DNA of 64,000 nucleotides from positions 3,038,001-3,102,000 of the forward strand of contig NZ_BAABED010000001.1 in the NCBI RefSeq assembly GCF_039539965.1. Reading direction: 5' to 3'. Positions 16,158-25,264 of the stretch are shown piece by piece (positions within the stretch are counted from its first letter, which is position 1; each line of letters opens with the position of its first letter). The DNA is from Arthrobacter methylotrophus (GTDB lineage Bacteria > Actinomycetota > Actinomycetes > Actinomycetales > Micrococcaceae). The position numbers and the translations under genes were made by a program. The notes beneath the pieces were generated by a model. The model was not told the DNA's origin. It saw only the letters and a program-made list of their open reading frames with translations, and ran no database searches.

Positions 16158-17666
16158 TTAGCCTTCGACGCCGAGCTTCTCGAGGATCAGCTCGCGCACG
16201 CGTCCGGCGTCGGCCTGGCCGCGGGTGGCCTTCATGACACCGCCGACGATCGCACCGATGGCCTGCACCTTGCCGCCGCGGATTTTCTCCGCAACGTCCG
16301 GCTGGGCCGCCAGTGCGGCGTCGATCGCTTCCAGCAACGGACCGTCGTCGGACACGACCGCGAGGCCGCGCTTCTGGACGATCTCTGCAGGGGTGCCTTC
16401 ACCGGCGAGGACCCCGTCGAGCACCTGCGACGCCATCTTGTTGTTGATCTTGCCGCCCTCGACCAGCTTGTTCAGCTCCACGATGGTCGCCGGAGTGACG
16501 CCAAGCTCGGAGGGGTCGACGTCGGCCGTCTTGGCGCGTCCGACAATCTCGCCCATCCACCACTTACGTGCCACGGAAGCGCTGGCGCCGGCCGCGATGG
16601 TTTCCTCGATGGAGTCCATGACGTCGGCGTTCACGACGTCGCGGAACTCAAGGTCCGAATAACCCCAGTCGGCCTGGAGCCGCTTGCGGCGAGCCGCGGG
16701 CGGCTCGGGCAGCGTCGCGCGGAGCTCTTCCACCCATTCCCGGGATGCAAGGACCGGAACGAGGTCCGGCTCCGGGAAGTAGCGGTAGTCGTCAGCGTCG
16801 GACTTCGCCCGGCCCGACGTCGTCGTGCGCGTGTCCTCGTGCCAGTGGCGCGTTTCCTGAATAACCGGCTCACCGGAGTCCAGGACGGCGGCGTGGCGCT
16901 GGATTTCGTAGCGGACGGCGTGCTCGACGGCGCGCAGCGAGTTCACGTTCTTCGTCTCGGAACGAATGCCGAACCGTTCGCGCCCGTGCGGGCGGAGCGA
17001 GACGTTGGCATCGCAGCGGACGTTGCCGCGCTCCATTTTGGCGTCGGAGACTCCGAGGTTCTTGACGATCTCCCGAACGGCGGCAACGTACGCCTTGGCG
17101 AGCTCGGGCGCGCGGCTGCCCGCCCCCTCAATCGGCTTGGTGACGATTTCCACCAGCGGAACACCCGAACGGTTATAGTCCACCAGCGAGTAGTCGGCAC
17201 CTTGGATGCGGCCCGTGGCGCCACCCATGTGGGTAAGCTTGCCGGCGTCTTCTTCCATGTGTGCGCGCTCGATCTCGACGCGGAAAACGGTGCCGTCCGA
17301 AAGCTCAATGTCCAGGTAGCCGTCATAGGCAATGGGCTCGTCGTACTGGGAGGTCTGGAAGTTCTTCGGAGTGTCCGGGTAGAAGTAGTTCTTCCGGGCG
17401 AAACGGCAGTACTCGGCGATCTTGCAGTTCAGGGCGAGGCCGATCTTGATGGAAGACTCCACCGCAGTCTTGTTCACGACCGGCAGGACACCTGGCATGC
17501 CAAGGTCCACCTCGTTGACGTTGGTGTTCGGCTCGTCGCCGAAGACGTTCGGGGCGGAGGAGAACATCTTGGTCTTGGTGTTGAGCTCCACGTGGACCTC
17601 GAAGCCAAGGACGGGATCGTACTTCTCCATGGCCTCTTCGAAGCTGAGGATGGCGTCGGTAGACAT
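16158..17666 (-). CDS. gatB: Asp-tRNA(Asn)/Glu-tRNA(Gln) amidotransferase subunit B
   Basis: 502 aa. The GatB cradle signature [18 protein letters not shown] is at residues 20-37, with [27 protein letters not shown] and [15 protein letters not shown] downstream. The C-terminal YqeY-like tail (helical, [14 protein letters not shown]) ends the protein. GatB binds the mischarged tRNA and activates it before amide transfer from GatA. The start ATG at 17666 shares a base with the gatA stop (TGATG), so the genes are translationally coupled. The longer frame to 17768 is inside gatA and rejected. Confidence 0.96.
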   Translation of the reverse strand: MSTDAILSFEEAMEKYDPVLGFEVHVELNTKTKMFSSAPNVFGDEPNTNVNEVDLGMPGVLPVVNKTAVESSIKIGLALNCKIAEYCRFARKNYFYPDTPKNFQTSQYDEPIAYDGYLDIELSDGTVFRVEIERAHMEEDAGKLTHMGGATGRIQGADYSLVDYNRSGVPLVEIVTKPIEGAGSRAPELAKAYVAAVREIVKNLGVSDAKMERGNVRCDANVSLRPHGRERFGIRSETKNVNSLRAVEHAVRYEIQRHAAVLDSGEPVIQETRHWHEDTRTTTSGRAKSDADDYRYFPEPDLVPVLASREWVEELRATLPEPPAARRKRLQADWGYSDLEFRDVVNADVMDSIEETIAAGASASVARKWWMGEIVGRAKTADVDPSELGVTPATIVELNKLVEGGKINNKMASQVLDGVLAGEGTPAEIVQKRGLAVVSDDGPLLEAIDAALAAQPDVAEKIRGGKVQAIGAIVGGVMKATRGQADAGRVRELILEKLGVEG

Positions 17667-19261
17667 CAGTTGGAACCTCCGGCGGTGATGGAGCTGGAAC
17701 CGAGAGCGGGTGCCTCCAGGGCAGGGGCCTGCAGTACGGGGGCGCGGTCCAACAACGGACCACCCCACTTCTCTTCGAGCAAGGATTCAAGGACGGCACC
17801 CACGCGGTACAGACGGGCGTCCTCGTGGGCGGGAGCCAGAAGTTGGATGCCGACGGGCAGACCGTCTTCGTCGGCCAGGCCGCCCGGCAAGGACAGTCCG
17901 GGGATGCCTGCCATGTTCGCCGGAATGGTCGCCACGTCGTTGAGGTACATGGCCAACGGATCGTCCAGCTTCTCACCCAGCTTGAAGGCCGTGGTGGGAG
18001 CCGTCGGCGAAATCAGAACATCGGCCTGCGCGAACGCGGCATCGAAATCACGCTGGATGAGCGTGCGGACCTTCTGCGCCGAGCCATAGTACGCGTCGTA
18101 GTAGCCTGCGCTCAGGGCATAGGTGCCCAGGATGATGCGGCGCTTGACCTCATCGCCAAAACCGGCGGCACGGGTCGCGGCCATGACGCGTTCGATCGTC
18201 ATGGGGCCGTCCTCCGGCAGGACACGCAAGCCGTAGCGCACGCCGTCGAACTTGGCCAGGTTGCTCGAAACCTCGGACGGCATGATCAGGTAGTAGGCGC
18301 CCAAGGCGTATTTGAAGTTGGGGCAGGAAACCTCGACGATTTCCGCGCCGGCGCCCTTGAGCAGCTCGAGGGACTCGTTGAAACGGTTCTCGACGCCGGC
18401 CTGGTAGCCCTCGCCGTGGAGTTCCTTGATGATGCCGATCTTCATGCCCGTGATGTTGCCTGTCCTGGCTGCGGCAACAAGGGTATCGAACGGATCCGTC
18501 AGCGACGTGGAGTCGAACGGGTCGTGGCCGCCGATGACTTCCTGCAGCAGGGCCGAGTCCAGCACGGTCCGCGAGACCGGGCCGATCTGGTCCAACGACG
18601 ACGCCATGGCGATGGCACCGTAGCGGGAAACAGCTCCGTAGGTCGGCTTCATGCCGACGGTGCCGGTGACTGCGCCGGGCTGACGGATGGATCCGCCGGT
18701 GTCCGTGCCGAGGGCTAGCGGAGCTTCGAAAGCTGCGACGGCGGCCGCGGAGCCACCACCGGAGCCGCCCGGAATGCGGTCCAGATCCCAAGGGTTGCGG
18801 GTGGGACCGTAGGCCGAGTGTTCAGTGGAGGAACCCATCGCGAATTCGTCCAGGTTGGTCTTGCCCAGAATGGGCATCTTCGCTGCGCGCAGCTTCTTGA
18901 TGACGGTGGCGTCATAGGGGCTGTACCAGCCCTCGAGGATCTTCGAACCTGCCGTGGTGGGCTGTCCAACGGTCACAATGAGGTCCTTGACCGCGATGGG
19001 CACGCCGGCGAGTACGTGCAACGCTTCGGCCTCGGCACCGCCAGCCGCGCGGATCCCGTCCACCTCGGCGGCGACGGCGAGCGCTTCTTCAGTGTTGACG
19101 TGCAAGAACGCATGGATGCCAGCAGCCCCGCCGTCGACAAGGGCGATCCGGTCCAGGTACGCCTGGGTGACCTCGACGGATGTGATCTCGCGCGCGGCCA
19201 GCTTGGCGGCCAGTTGCGCTGCGGACAGGCGGATGAGTTCGGTGTTGTTCAATTCAGTCAT
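17666..19261 (-). CDS. gatA: Asp-tRNA(Asn)/Glu-tRNA(Gln) amidotransferase subunit A
   Basis: 531 aa amidase-signature enzyme. The Ser-cisSer-Lys triad is visible as VPIAVKDLI (Lys), the [13 protein letters not shown] glycine/serine stretch (cis-Ser) and [14 protein letters not shown] (nucleophile Ser). It releases ammonia from glutamine and passes it to GatB. A C-terminal extension after [12 protein letters not shown] is rich in Ala/Pro. The ATG at 19261 begins [14 protein letters not shown]; the gene is 4 nt after the gatC stop. Confidence 0.96.
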   Translation of the reverse strand: MTELNNTELIRLSAAQLAAKLAAREITSVEVTQAYLDRIALVDGGAAGIHAFLHVNTEEALAVAAEVDGIRAAGGAEAEALHVLAGVPIAVKDLIVTVGQPTTAGSKILEGWYSPYDATVIKKLRAAKMPILGKTNLDEFAMGSSTEHSAYGPTRNPWDLDRIPGGSGGGSAAAVAAFEAPLALGTDTGGSIRQPGAVTGTVGMKPTYGAVSRYGAIAMASSLDQIGPVSRTVLDSALLQEVIGGHDPFDSTSLTDPFDTLVAAARTGNITGMKIGIIKELHGEGYQAGVENRFNESLELLKGAGAEIVEVSCPNFKYALGAYYLIMPSEVSSNLAKFDGVRYGLRVLPEDGPMTIERVMAATRAAGFGDEVKRRIILGTYALSAGYYDAYYGSAQKVRTLIQRDFDAAFAQADVLISPTAPTTAFKLGEKLDDPLAMYLNDVATIPANMAGIPGLSLPGGLADEDGLPVGIQLLAPAHEDARLYRVGAVLESLLEEKWGGPLLDRAPVLQAPALEAPALGSSSITAGGSN

Positions 19262-19265
19262 TCGT

Positions 19266-19562
19266 TTAGTCCTCATCCAGGATTGCCGGAACCTTGAAAC
19301 GGCCCTCGAAGGAATCCGGAGCCCCTGACAACGCCTGCTCGGCAGTGAATGTGTGGCCCACGACATCCTCACGGAACACATTGGTCAACGGAATCGGATG
19401 GGACGTGGCCGGGACATCGTCCCCGGCGGCTTCGCTGACGGACTTCACCGATTCCACGATGACGGCAAGCTCGCCGGCCATCCTGTCCAGCTCTTCGGCA
19501 CTCATTTCAATGTGAGCCAGACGCGCAAGATGCGCGACGTCGTCACGGTTGATCGCAGCCAT
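19266..19562 (-). CDS. gatC: Asp-tRNA(Asn)/Glu-tRNA(Gln) amidotransferase subunit C
   Basis: 98 aa, normal for Gat[22 protein letters not shown] is the start of the conserved belt peptide that wraps GatA-GatB (shown here as [14 protein letters not shown]); [10 protein letters not shown] and [13 protein letters not shown] end it. It is the first gene of gatCAB. GGGGAG lies 5-6 nt before the ATG at 19562; the upstream ATG at 19577 is less well placed. Confidence 0.95.
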   Translation of the reverse strand: MAAINRDDVAHLARLAHIEMSAEELDRMAGELAVIVESVKSVSEAAGDDVPATSHPIPLTNVFREDVVGHTFTAEQALSGAPDSFEGRFKVPAILDED

Positions 19563-19625
19563 GGATCTCCCCTGCAAAGTTCAAATGGTTTTCCGGACTA
19601 GTCTACGTTGGTTGGACAACGAACG

Positions 19626-19683
19626 ACGCGGGGTCACTTACGGCCCATCCGGAGGTCCGGATGGGCCGTAAGTGACCCCGCGT
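19626..19683. terminator. 28-bp perfect inverted repeat between citMHS-type gene and gatC
   Basis: Left arm 19626-19653 and right arm 19656-19683 are exactly complementary over 28 bp with only 2 nt between them. The arm contains GGGGTCACTTACGGCCCAT. It lies 24 nt downstream of the transporter stop at 19708 and 63 nt upstream of gatC. It can serve as terminator for the transporter, but its length and perfection suggest a second class of repeat. Confidence 0.7.
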
Positions 19684-19707
19684 TGCTTGGTGCGGGCGAT
19701 TGCTTTG

Positions 19708-21210
19708 TTACCCGATGCCGATGGCACCCGTCAGCATGCCCACCGCGAGCATGACGACCGAGATCACCGCGGTGCGCCAGAGGACCTTTTTGTGGTGGTC
19801 TCCCAGTTCCACCTTGGCGAGGGATACCAGGAGCAGGATCGCCGGGACCAAAGGGCTCTGGAGGTGGAATGGCTGGCCGGTGATGGAGGCGCGGGCCATT
19901 TCCGCGCCGCTGACGCCGTAGTGCGCGGCGGTTTCGCTCAGGACCGGCAGGACGCCGAAGTAGAAGGCGTCGTTGCTCATGAAGAACGTCATGGGGATGC
20001 TGAGCAGACCGGTAATGACGGCCATGAACGGACCCATCTCGGCGGGGATGATGTGGACCAGCCACGCGGACATCTCCTTGACCATGCCGGTGCCGTTGAG
20101 GACGCCCGTGAGGACGGCCGCTGCCATGACCATGCTGACCACGGCCACGATGGACGGCGCGTGGGCCACCAACTGTGCGCCCTGTTCCTTGACCTTGGGG
20201 AAGTTCACCAGCAGGGCAATGGCGGAACCCACCATGAAGACGTAGGGCAGGGGCACCAGGTTGGCCACGAGCATGACCATCACGGCGACCGTCAGGCCGA
20301 GGTTGAACCAGAAGAGCTTGGGTCGCAGGGTCTTGCGCTGGGGATCCAGCGCGGTGTCGGTCAGGCCCGTGTCGGCGAGGTCAACCGGCGTTTCGCTGCG
20401 TTCGAGGACGCCGACGCCGGCGCTTCCGCCGGTGCCAGGCTTGGCGGCGGTGCGGCTCGAGCCCGACCCGCCGCCCGCAGACCCGCCTCCCGCAGACCCG
20501 CCGCCCGCAGACCCGCCGCCCGTGCCGCCGTCGTGCGTGCCGCCGTCGAACACGTCACCGGCGTCGGAGGCGTCGCCCCAGATCTCGGGGGCCGCGGCGC
20601 GAAGGCGGTTGCGTTCCTGCAGGCCCAACAGCCAAGAGAACACGAAGACGACCACGAGGCCCACGATGAGGGAGGGGACCATGGGAACAAAGACGTCGTT
20701 GACGTCGATCTTGAGGGCGGTGGCTGCGCGGGCCGTTGGGCCACCCCACGGCAGGATGTTCATGGTGCCGTTCGCCAGGCCAGCCACGCAGGTCAGGACC
20801 ACGGGGCTCATCTTCAAGCGGAGGTAGACGGGCAGCATCGCGGCCGTGGTGAGGATGAAGGTGGTGGAGCCGTCGCCGTCGAGCGATACGGCGGCGGCCA
20901 GGATGGCGGTGCCGAGCACCACTTTGGCGGGGTCGTTGCCGAGCTTGCGGAGAATGAACTTCACGAGCGGGTCGAACAGCCCCACATCGATCATCAGTCC
21001 GAAGTACACGATCGCGAACATCAGGAGGGCGGCCGTCGACGTCATTGACTTCATCGAGTCCATCACCATGCTTCCGATGCCAAGGCCGGCACCGGCAAAC
21101 AGTCCGAAGATGGTGGGGACGATGATCAGCGCCAGAACGGGCGTCAACTTCTTAGTCATGATCAGGACCATGAACACCGCAATCATTGCGAATCCAAGCA
21201 ATACCAGCAC
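19708..21210 (-). CDS. CitMHS family divalent-metal-citrate:proton symporter
   Basis: 500 aa with about 12 hydrophobic segments. The N-terminus MLVLLGFAMIAVFMVLIMTK and the AVSLDGDGSTTFILTTAAMLP and GGPTARAATALKID segments are typical of CitMHS carriers, which import citrate complexed with Mg or Ca. Between the two halves is a hydrophilic loop with four near-identical SAGGG repeats (DNA about 20461-20520), much longer than needed. The start is GTG at 21210 with AAGGAG 6 nt before it. It diverges from a CitA/DctB-type sensor kinase and regulator, which probably control it. Confidence 0.9.
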   Translation of the reverse strand: MLVLLGFAMIAVFMVLIMTKKLTPVLALIIVPTIFGLFAGAGLGIGSMVMDSMKSMTSTAALLMFAIVYFGLMIDVGLFDPLVKFILRKLGNDPAKVVLGTAILAAAVSLDGDGSTTFILTTAAMLPVYLRLKMSPVVLTCVAGLANGTMNILPWGGPTARAATALKIDVNDVFVPMVPSLIVGLVVVFVFSWLLGLQERNRLRAAAPEIWGDASDAGDVFDGGTHDGGTGGGSAGGGSAGGGSAGGGSGSSRTAAKPGTGGSAGVGVLERSETPVDLADTGLTDTALDPQRKTLRPKLFWFNLGLTVAVMVMLVANLVPLPYVFMVGSAIALLVNFPKVKEQGAQLVAHAPSIVAVVSMVMAAAVLTGVLNGTGMVKEMSAWLVHIIPAEMGPFMAVITGLLSIPMTFFMSNDAFYFGVLPVLSETAAHYGVSGAEMARASITGQPFHLQSPLVPAILLLVSLAKVELGDHHKKVLWRTAVISVVMLAVGMLTGAIGIG

Positions 21211-21268
21211 AGCCGGCTCCTTACATCAGTGAATGGCACCACCTCGATGTGATGCGCGATACAGAACG

Positions 21269-21274
21269 TATAGT
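21269..21274 (+). promoter_or_regulatory. Possible -10 for the sensor kinase operon
   Basis: TATAGT in the 220-nt divergent region, with only a poor -35 (GATGTG at 21246). A GAGCA-TTT-TGCTC inverted repeat at 21329-21341 lies further downstream and may be an operator or leader hairpin. No gene is supported in this region. Confidence 0.3.
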
Positions 21275-21430
21275 GGCCGCGCTCACAACAAGGCGTTTGC
21301 GGGATTTGATGGACATACTGCTGATTGAGAGCATTTTGCTCATTGTGCTCAGTGCTTCAATGGAGAGATAGCCCTCGAGAAACAGCGCCGCCGCCCCTCC
21401 GGCCGCCCGATCCCCGCCGAAGGAGGCAGG

Positions 21431-23230
21431 ATGCCCAAGCTTGCCCCGCGCTTCTCGACGCAGACCCTGCTCCTCCAGCTCGGCGTCGTCCTCTTGGTGG
21501 TGCTGCTCAGTGGTACGGTCCACGCGTGGCTCGTCTACGGCCGCATCGGTGCAGAAGCGGAAAGGCACGCACTGACGTTGGCGCGAACTGTGGCCTCGGA
21601 CCCCGTGATCCGTTCCGAAGTCCAAGCCATCAGCAGGGAACCGGGAACCCCGCCGGCCGCGGAACTCGCAGCGGGACCCATCCAGGCCACCGCCGAGGCT
21701 GCAAGGGGGCGCACGGGAGCGTTGTTCGTGGTCGTCACGGACGAGACGGGCCTGCGGTTGGCCCACCCGGACCGGGCCAGGCTTGGCGAACGGGTCAGTA
21801 CGGATCCCTCGGATGCCCTGGCCGGAAAGGAAGTCACCACACGAAACACCGGCACCCTGGGGCCGTCCGCCGGTGCGAAGGTTCCGGTCTATGCACCAGG
21901 CTCCGCCACCTCCGTAGTGGGCGAAGTCAGTGTGGGCTACTCGATGGAATCGCTCGGCCAAAGCCTCGGCGAGGACATCGTCCCCATTGCCCTCACGGCG
22001 GCAGGCTCCCTGGCTGTCGGCGCCCTTGCATCGTTCCTCATGCGTCGACGCTTGCAACGGCTGACCCTGGGGCTCGAACCCGAAGAGATCAGCACCCTGG
22101 TGCATGATCAAGTGGCCGTGCTGCAAGGCGTCGACGACGGCGTGATCGGGATTTCCGCCGACGGCCGCATTACGGTCTTCAACGCTGCGGCGAGGCGACT
22201 GCTAGACATCCCGGACGCACCGGCAACCCCGAGCTCCCCCGCCCACAGTGACGCCTCCCGGAATGGCTCCACCAACGGACATGTCCTGACGGGCAGCAGC
22301 TGGGCGGATGCTGACGTGCCGGCACAATTGAAGGCCCTTACCCAGCCCTCGGCGCACGACGCCGAAGCCGTCGAAATCGTCGCCGGTGGCCGGGTCCTGG
22401 TTGCCAACGCCCGCAAGGCGCTGCACCGTCAAGAGGATCTCGGCTGGGTCGTCATGCTCCGCGACCGCACCGAACTGCAGCAGTTGACCCGCCAGCTCGA
22501 CGCTGTCGGCACCATGTCGGCCGCATTGCGAGCCCAGCGTCACGAGTTCGCGAACCAGCTTCACACGATCGCCGGCTTCTTGAGCATCGGCCAACACGGC
22601 CAGGCCAAAGACTATCTCGCCAGGATCTCAGCCACCGGTCCGCTGAAGTTTCCGGTGCAGCAAGCCGAGCTCCTCCAGGATCCCTATCTGCAGGCTTTCG
22701 TCGGAGCGAAGGGCGTGGAGGCGGACGAGCGAGGCGTGGCTTTGCGGATCGGTCCGGAGACTCTCGTGCGCGGCCATGTCACCGAGCCGCAGGACGTCAC
22801 CACGGTTCTCGGCAACCTGATCGACAACGCCGTCAACGCCGCCGTGGCCGGCTCTTCCACGCAACGCTGGGTAGAGCTTGAGCTGCTCGACGAACCGGGG
22901 CCCGACGGCGGCACGCTGCACATCGTCGTCGCGGACTCCGGCGACGGTCTGCGCGGCATCGAGCGCGAAAGGGTGTTCGTGGAAGGATTCACGACGGCGG
23001 AGCCCACTGGCGGCGGAATGGCCAGCGCGGGTGGCCAGGGACTGGGCCTCGCATTGGTCCGGCAACTCGCCCGGCGTCGCAGTGGCGACGTGCGCGTCCT
23101 GGAACCCGGCTCCCCCGGTGGTCCTGGCGCCGTCTTCATGGCCACCATGCCCAGAGTCACCGGAACTCCGGACGACGCCGCGCCAGCCGCCCTCTCCACC
23201 TCGGCCGAACCCACGGAAGGACAACAATGA
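21431..23230 (+). CDS. Sensor histidine kinase, CitA/DcuS-like
   Basis: 599 aa. TM1 is at about residues 12-32, an extracellular ligand-sensing region runs to about 175, TM2 is about 180-200 (IALTAAGSLAVGALASFLM), then a PAS domain (GVDDGVIGISADGRITVFNA). The transmitter has RHEFANQLHTIAGF (phospho-accepting His, about 374), the N box NLIDNAVNAAV, ADSGDGLRG (G1) and GGQGLGLALVRQLA (G2). CitA-type kinases sense citrate or C4-dicarboxylates directly. AAGGAGG precedes the ATG. It overlaps the response regulator by 4 nt and diverges from the CitMHS transporter, its probable target. Confidence 0.92.
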   Translation: MPKLAPRFSTQTLLLQLGVVLLVVLLSGTVHAWLVYGRIGAEAERHALTLARTVASDPVIRSEVQAISREPGTPPAAELAAGPIQATAEAARGRTGALFVVVTDETGLRLAHPDRARLGERVSTDPSDALAGKEVTTRNTGTLGPSAGAKVPVYAPGSATSVVGEVSVGYSMESLGQSLGEDIVPIALTAAGSLAVGALASFLMRRRLQRLTLGLEPEEISTLVHDQVAVLQGVDDGVIGISADGRITVFNAAARRLLDIPDAPATPSSPAHSDASRNGSTNGHVLTGSSWADADVPAQLKALTQPSAHDAEAVEIVAGGRVLVANARKALHRQEDLGWVVMLRDRTELQQLTRQLDAVGTMSAALRAQRHEFANQLHTIAGFLSIGQHGQAKDYLARISATGPLKFPVQQAELLQDPYLQAFVGAKGVEADERGVALRIGPETLVRGHVTEPQDVTTVLGNLIDNAVNAAVAGSSTQRWVELELLDEPGPDGGTLHIVVADSGDGLRGIERERVFVEGFTTAEPTGGGMASAGGQGLGLALVRQLARRRSGDVRVLEPGSPGGPGAVFMATMPRVTGTPDDAAPAALSTSAEPTEGQQ

Positions 23231-23901
23231 GCGAAGACTTCAGGGTCTTGATTGTGGATGATGACTTCCACGTCGCCAAGCTCCACGCCGCCTATGTGGA
23301 TTCAGTGGCCGGCTTCCTTGCCTTGGCTCCGGCGGGATCCACCACACAGGCGTTGCAGGCGGTGCACAGCCTCCGGCCGGACCTCGTGTTGCTGGACGTT
23401 TACCTGCCGGACGGTTCAGGCCTGGATCTTCTGGGCCAACTCGATGTGGATGCCATGATGCTGACCGCGGCTTCGGATGCTGCGTCCATCCGGACGGCCC
23501 TGCGCCGCGGGGCTTTGGCGTATCTCCTGAAGCCGTTCACTGCCGAGTCGCTGTCGCAGCAGCTGCGTTCCTATGCCAGATTCCGGCGGATCCTCGGCAA
23601 GCAGCATGCCGTGGACCAGGAAACTATCGAGCGGGCCAAGCGGTCGCTCATCGCCGGTGACGTGGCGCCGTCGGGCAAGCCGCGCTCGGCGACCGAAGCG
23701 TCCGTGTTGGATTCGTTGGCCCCGGGGGCGCAATATTCCGCGGTGGAAGTGGCAGAACGGGTGGGTGTCTCACGGGCCACGGCACAACGGTACCTCTCCT
23801 CGCTGGCCGATGATGGCGCCGTCGAGATCCAATTGAGGTACGGCGCCACGGGCCGCCCGGAACATCGCTATGGCGTCCCCTCCCCAACTAACTCGCAATA
23901 G
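23227..23901 (+). CDS. CitB/DctR-like response regulator
   Basis: 224 aa. The receiver has VLIVDDDF (acidic pair), LVLLDVYLPDGSGLD (phospho-Asp at about 55), MLTAASD and YLLKPF (Thr/Ser and Lys). A linker is followed by a helix-turn-helix, VAERVGVSRATAQRYLSSLADDG (about 170-195, in two segments VAERVGVSRATAQ and RYLSSLADDG). It pairs with the kinase by a 4-nt overlap. The last six codons and the TAG stop are supplied by a palindromic repeat element starting at 23883, so the natural C-terminus may have been replaced. Confidence 0.92.
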   Translation: MSEDFRVLIVDDDFHVAKLHAAYVDSVAGFLALAPAGSTTQALQAVHSLRPDLVLLDVYLPDGSGLDLLGQLDVDAMMLTAASDAASIRTALRRGALAYLLKPFTAESLSQQLRSYARFRRILGKQHAVDQETIERAKRSLIAGDVAPSGKPRSATEASVLDSLAPGAQYSAVEVAERVGVSRATAQRYLSSLADDGAVEIQLRYGATGRPEHRYGVPSPTNSQ

Positions 23902-23948
23902 ATGTCGTTCTGAGGCGTCAAAACGACAACAACTGCGAGTTAGTTGGG
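23883..23948. repeat. Palindromic intergenic element, copy 3 (overlaps a coding end)
   Basis: CCCAACTAACTCGCAATAG at the left, AACTGCGAGTTAGTTGGG at the right, with GAGGCGTCA in the loop. It provides the stop codon of the response regulator and ends 5 nt before the stop of the converging RidA gene. Confidence 0.9.
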
Positions 23949-23952
23949 CTAC

Positions 23953-24345
23953 TCAGGCGCTCTTCTGGGCTACCAGCTCGATTTCGACCAGCATTTCCGG
24001 ATCAAGGAACGGCAGGACGTGGACCAACGAGAGGGTGGGCCGGATCTCGCCGAAGATCTCGCCGTGTGCGCGGCCGGCATCTTCCCACTTGCTAATGTCG
24101 GTCAGGTACAACTTGGACTGCACCACGTCCTCATAGGAGAATCCGGCATCGGCCAGGACGGTTTCGAGCTTCTCGAGGATGTACTTGGTCTGCGAGTAGA
24201 AGTCATCCCCCACAATCGCGTTCTTGCCATCAACGGTTCCGGACGCCGCCGTGGCCGAAATGAAGAGGGTATTGTCCACCTGGACTGCCCGGGAGTATCC
24301 AAGGGTCTGCTCCCAGACCGATCCCGTGCCGAATGTCTTACGCAT
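23953..24345 (-). CDS. RidA family protein (enamine/imine deaminase type)
   Basis: 130 aa, the normal length. VDNTLFISATAASG, AGFSYEDVVQSKLYLTDI and MLVEIELVAQ match the YjgF/YER057c/UK114 fold; the conserved arginine of the deaminase-active RidA subclass (in the RPTLS segment, IRPTLSLVHV) is present. Canonical RidA hydrolyses reactive enamines from PLP enzymes; this member is from a divergent subgroup, so activity is uncertain. GAAAGG precedes the ATG. It stands alone between converging and tandem neighbours. Confidence 0.85.
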   Translation of the reverse strand: MRKTFGTGSVWEQTLGYSRAVQVDNTLFISATAASGTVDGKNAIVGDDFYSQTKYILEKLETVLADAGFSYEDVVQSKLYLTDISKWEDAGRAHGEIFGEIRPTLSLVHVLPFLDPEMLVEIELVAQKSA

Positions 24346-24409
24346 GCTGCGCCTTTCTCAGTTTCCGCACCCATCTGCCTTCAAGAGCGATCGGGTTTAC
24401 CAAGAAACT

Positions 24410-24922
24410 CTATGGCTGACGGACATCCTGTCGGTAAACAAACAGCTTTATGTCAGTTCCAGGAACAAACCAGTCGCGCTCCGGTTTCCGCACAAAACCG
24501 GTCTTGGCGTAGAGTGCATTGGCGCTTTCCCATGTGGCCCCAGTGGTGAGGGAAACGGCGTTGATGCCCTCCGTGATCCGGGCCTGCTCGACTACTGCCT
24601 GCACGAGCGCCCGGCCTGCTCCGGAGCGCTGAACATCCGGGTCAACCACCAAGGTGCGCATTTCGAGTTCGTCCGGGAGGCCAATGTCCGAAAAGTCGCC
24701 GCCTGCCTTGACTGATGTGACGGAACCAATGACTTGTCCATCGCGCTCGGCGACGAAAACATCGGCATGCCGGGCACGGCCGGCCACATCTCGGAGCTTC
24801 TCCAAATATGGGTGATCCGGGCTGCCGTAGTATCCGGCGGTCACATAAGACGACATCGTGATGCGGGCTACGGCGTCGTAGTCTTTGGGCAGGGCGGGAC
24901 GGACGGTAATCTGCGAATGCAC
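24410..24922 (-). CDS. GNAT family N-acetyltransferase
   Basis: 170 aa from a GTG at 24922. The GNAT fold is visible: ITVRPALPKDYDAVARI (first strand and helix), VFVAERDGQVIGSVTSV, and the acetyl-CoA loop LVVDPDVQRSGAGRALVQAV (R/QxxGxG/A). The C-terminal TTGATWESANALYAKTGFV is also typical. The substrate is unknown. The frame is open to 25072, but no ATG lies before residue ~72. GTG 24922 has TACCAT six nt upstream, the leaderless spacing seen for many neighbours. Confidence 0.78.
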   Translation of the reverse strand: MHSQITVRPALPKDYDAVARITMSSYVTAGYYGSPDHPYLEKLRDVAGRARHADVFVAERDGQVIGSVTSVKAGGDFSDIGLPDELEMRTLVVDPDVQRSGAGRALVQAVVEQARITEGINAVSLTTGATWESANALYAKTGFVRKPERDWFVPGTDIKLFVYRQDVRQP

Positions 24923-24928
24923 TGATCC

Positions 24929-24934
24929 ATGGTA
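24929..24934 (-). promoter_or_regulatory. -10 element for leaderless GNAT transcript
   Basis: TACCAT on the minus strand, 6 nt before the GTG at 24922. Confidence 0.4.
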
Positions 24935-25264
24935 GTCGCGTCCGCGGGGCCAAGGGCGCCAAAGGGTCGTTTCCGTGACCGAGCTATCACCCCGAGGCTC
25001 ACCCAGATATGCGCCGGCGTTCGTTGGCGGGTTCAGATATAGGTGAAGGAGCGTCGAGGAATTACCCCGCATAGGTGAGCGTGCGTCAGGGACGGCTCAC
25101 CAATATTGCCCTCGGCTAACATTGCTTTCCATTGCGCCAGATTGAGCCTGGTTGCTGGCCATGAAGCCCGGTTTCCTGCTGTTGCGGAAAGGTTTCGCCG
25201 TGCTGGCGCGCCCAGCTTGTTGCGTGGTTGATTGGCAGCCAAGACAACTTGAAAGGACCCACAC
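24935..25264. other. 330-nt gene-free region with a structured hairpin
   Basis: No supported coding sequence. On the plus strand, GGTGAGC (25074-25080) pairs with GCTCACC (25095-25101), and inside it CGTC pairs with GACG around an AGG loop, leaving a 3-nt bulge. This could be a leader structure for the flavin monooxygenase at 25265. Further on, GAAAGG about 7 nt before 25265 is that gene's ribosome binding site. I do not recognise a known riboswitch. Confidence 0.5.

Noticed and set aside
16137..18089. 650-codon open frame on the plus strand opposite gatB/gatA
   Set aside because: Antisense shadow of high-GC genes; no ribosome binding site or recognisable domain, and the minus strand encodes textbook GatB and GatA.
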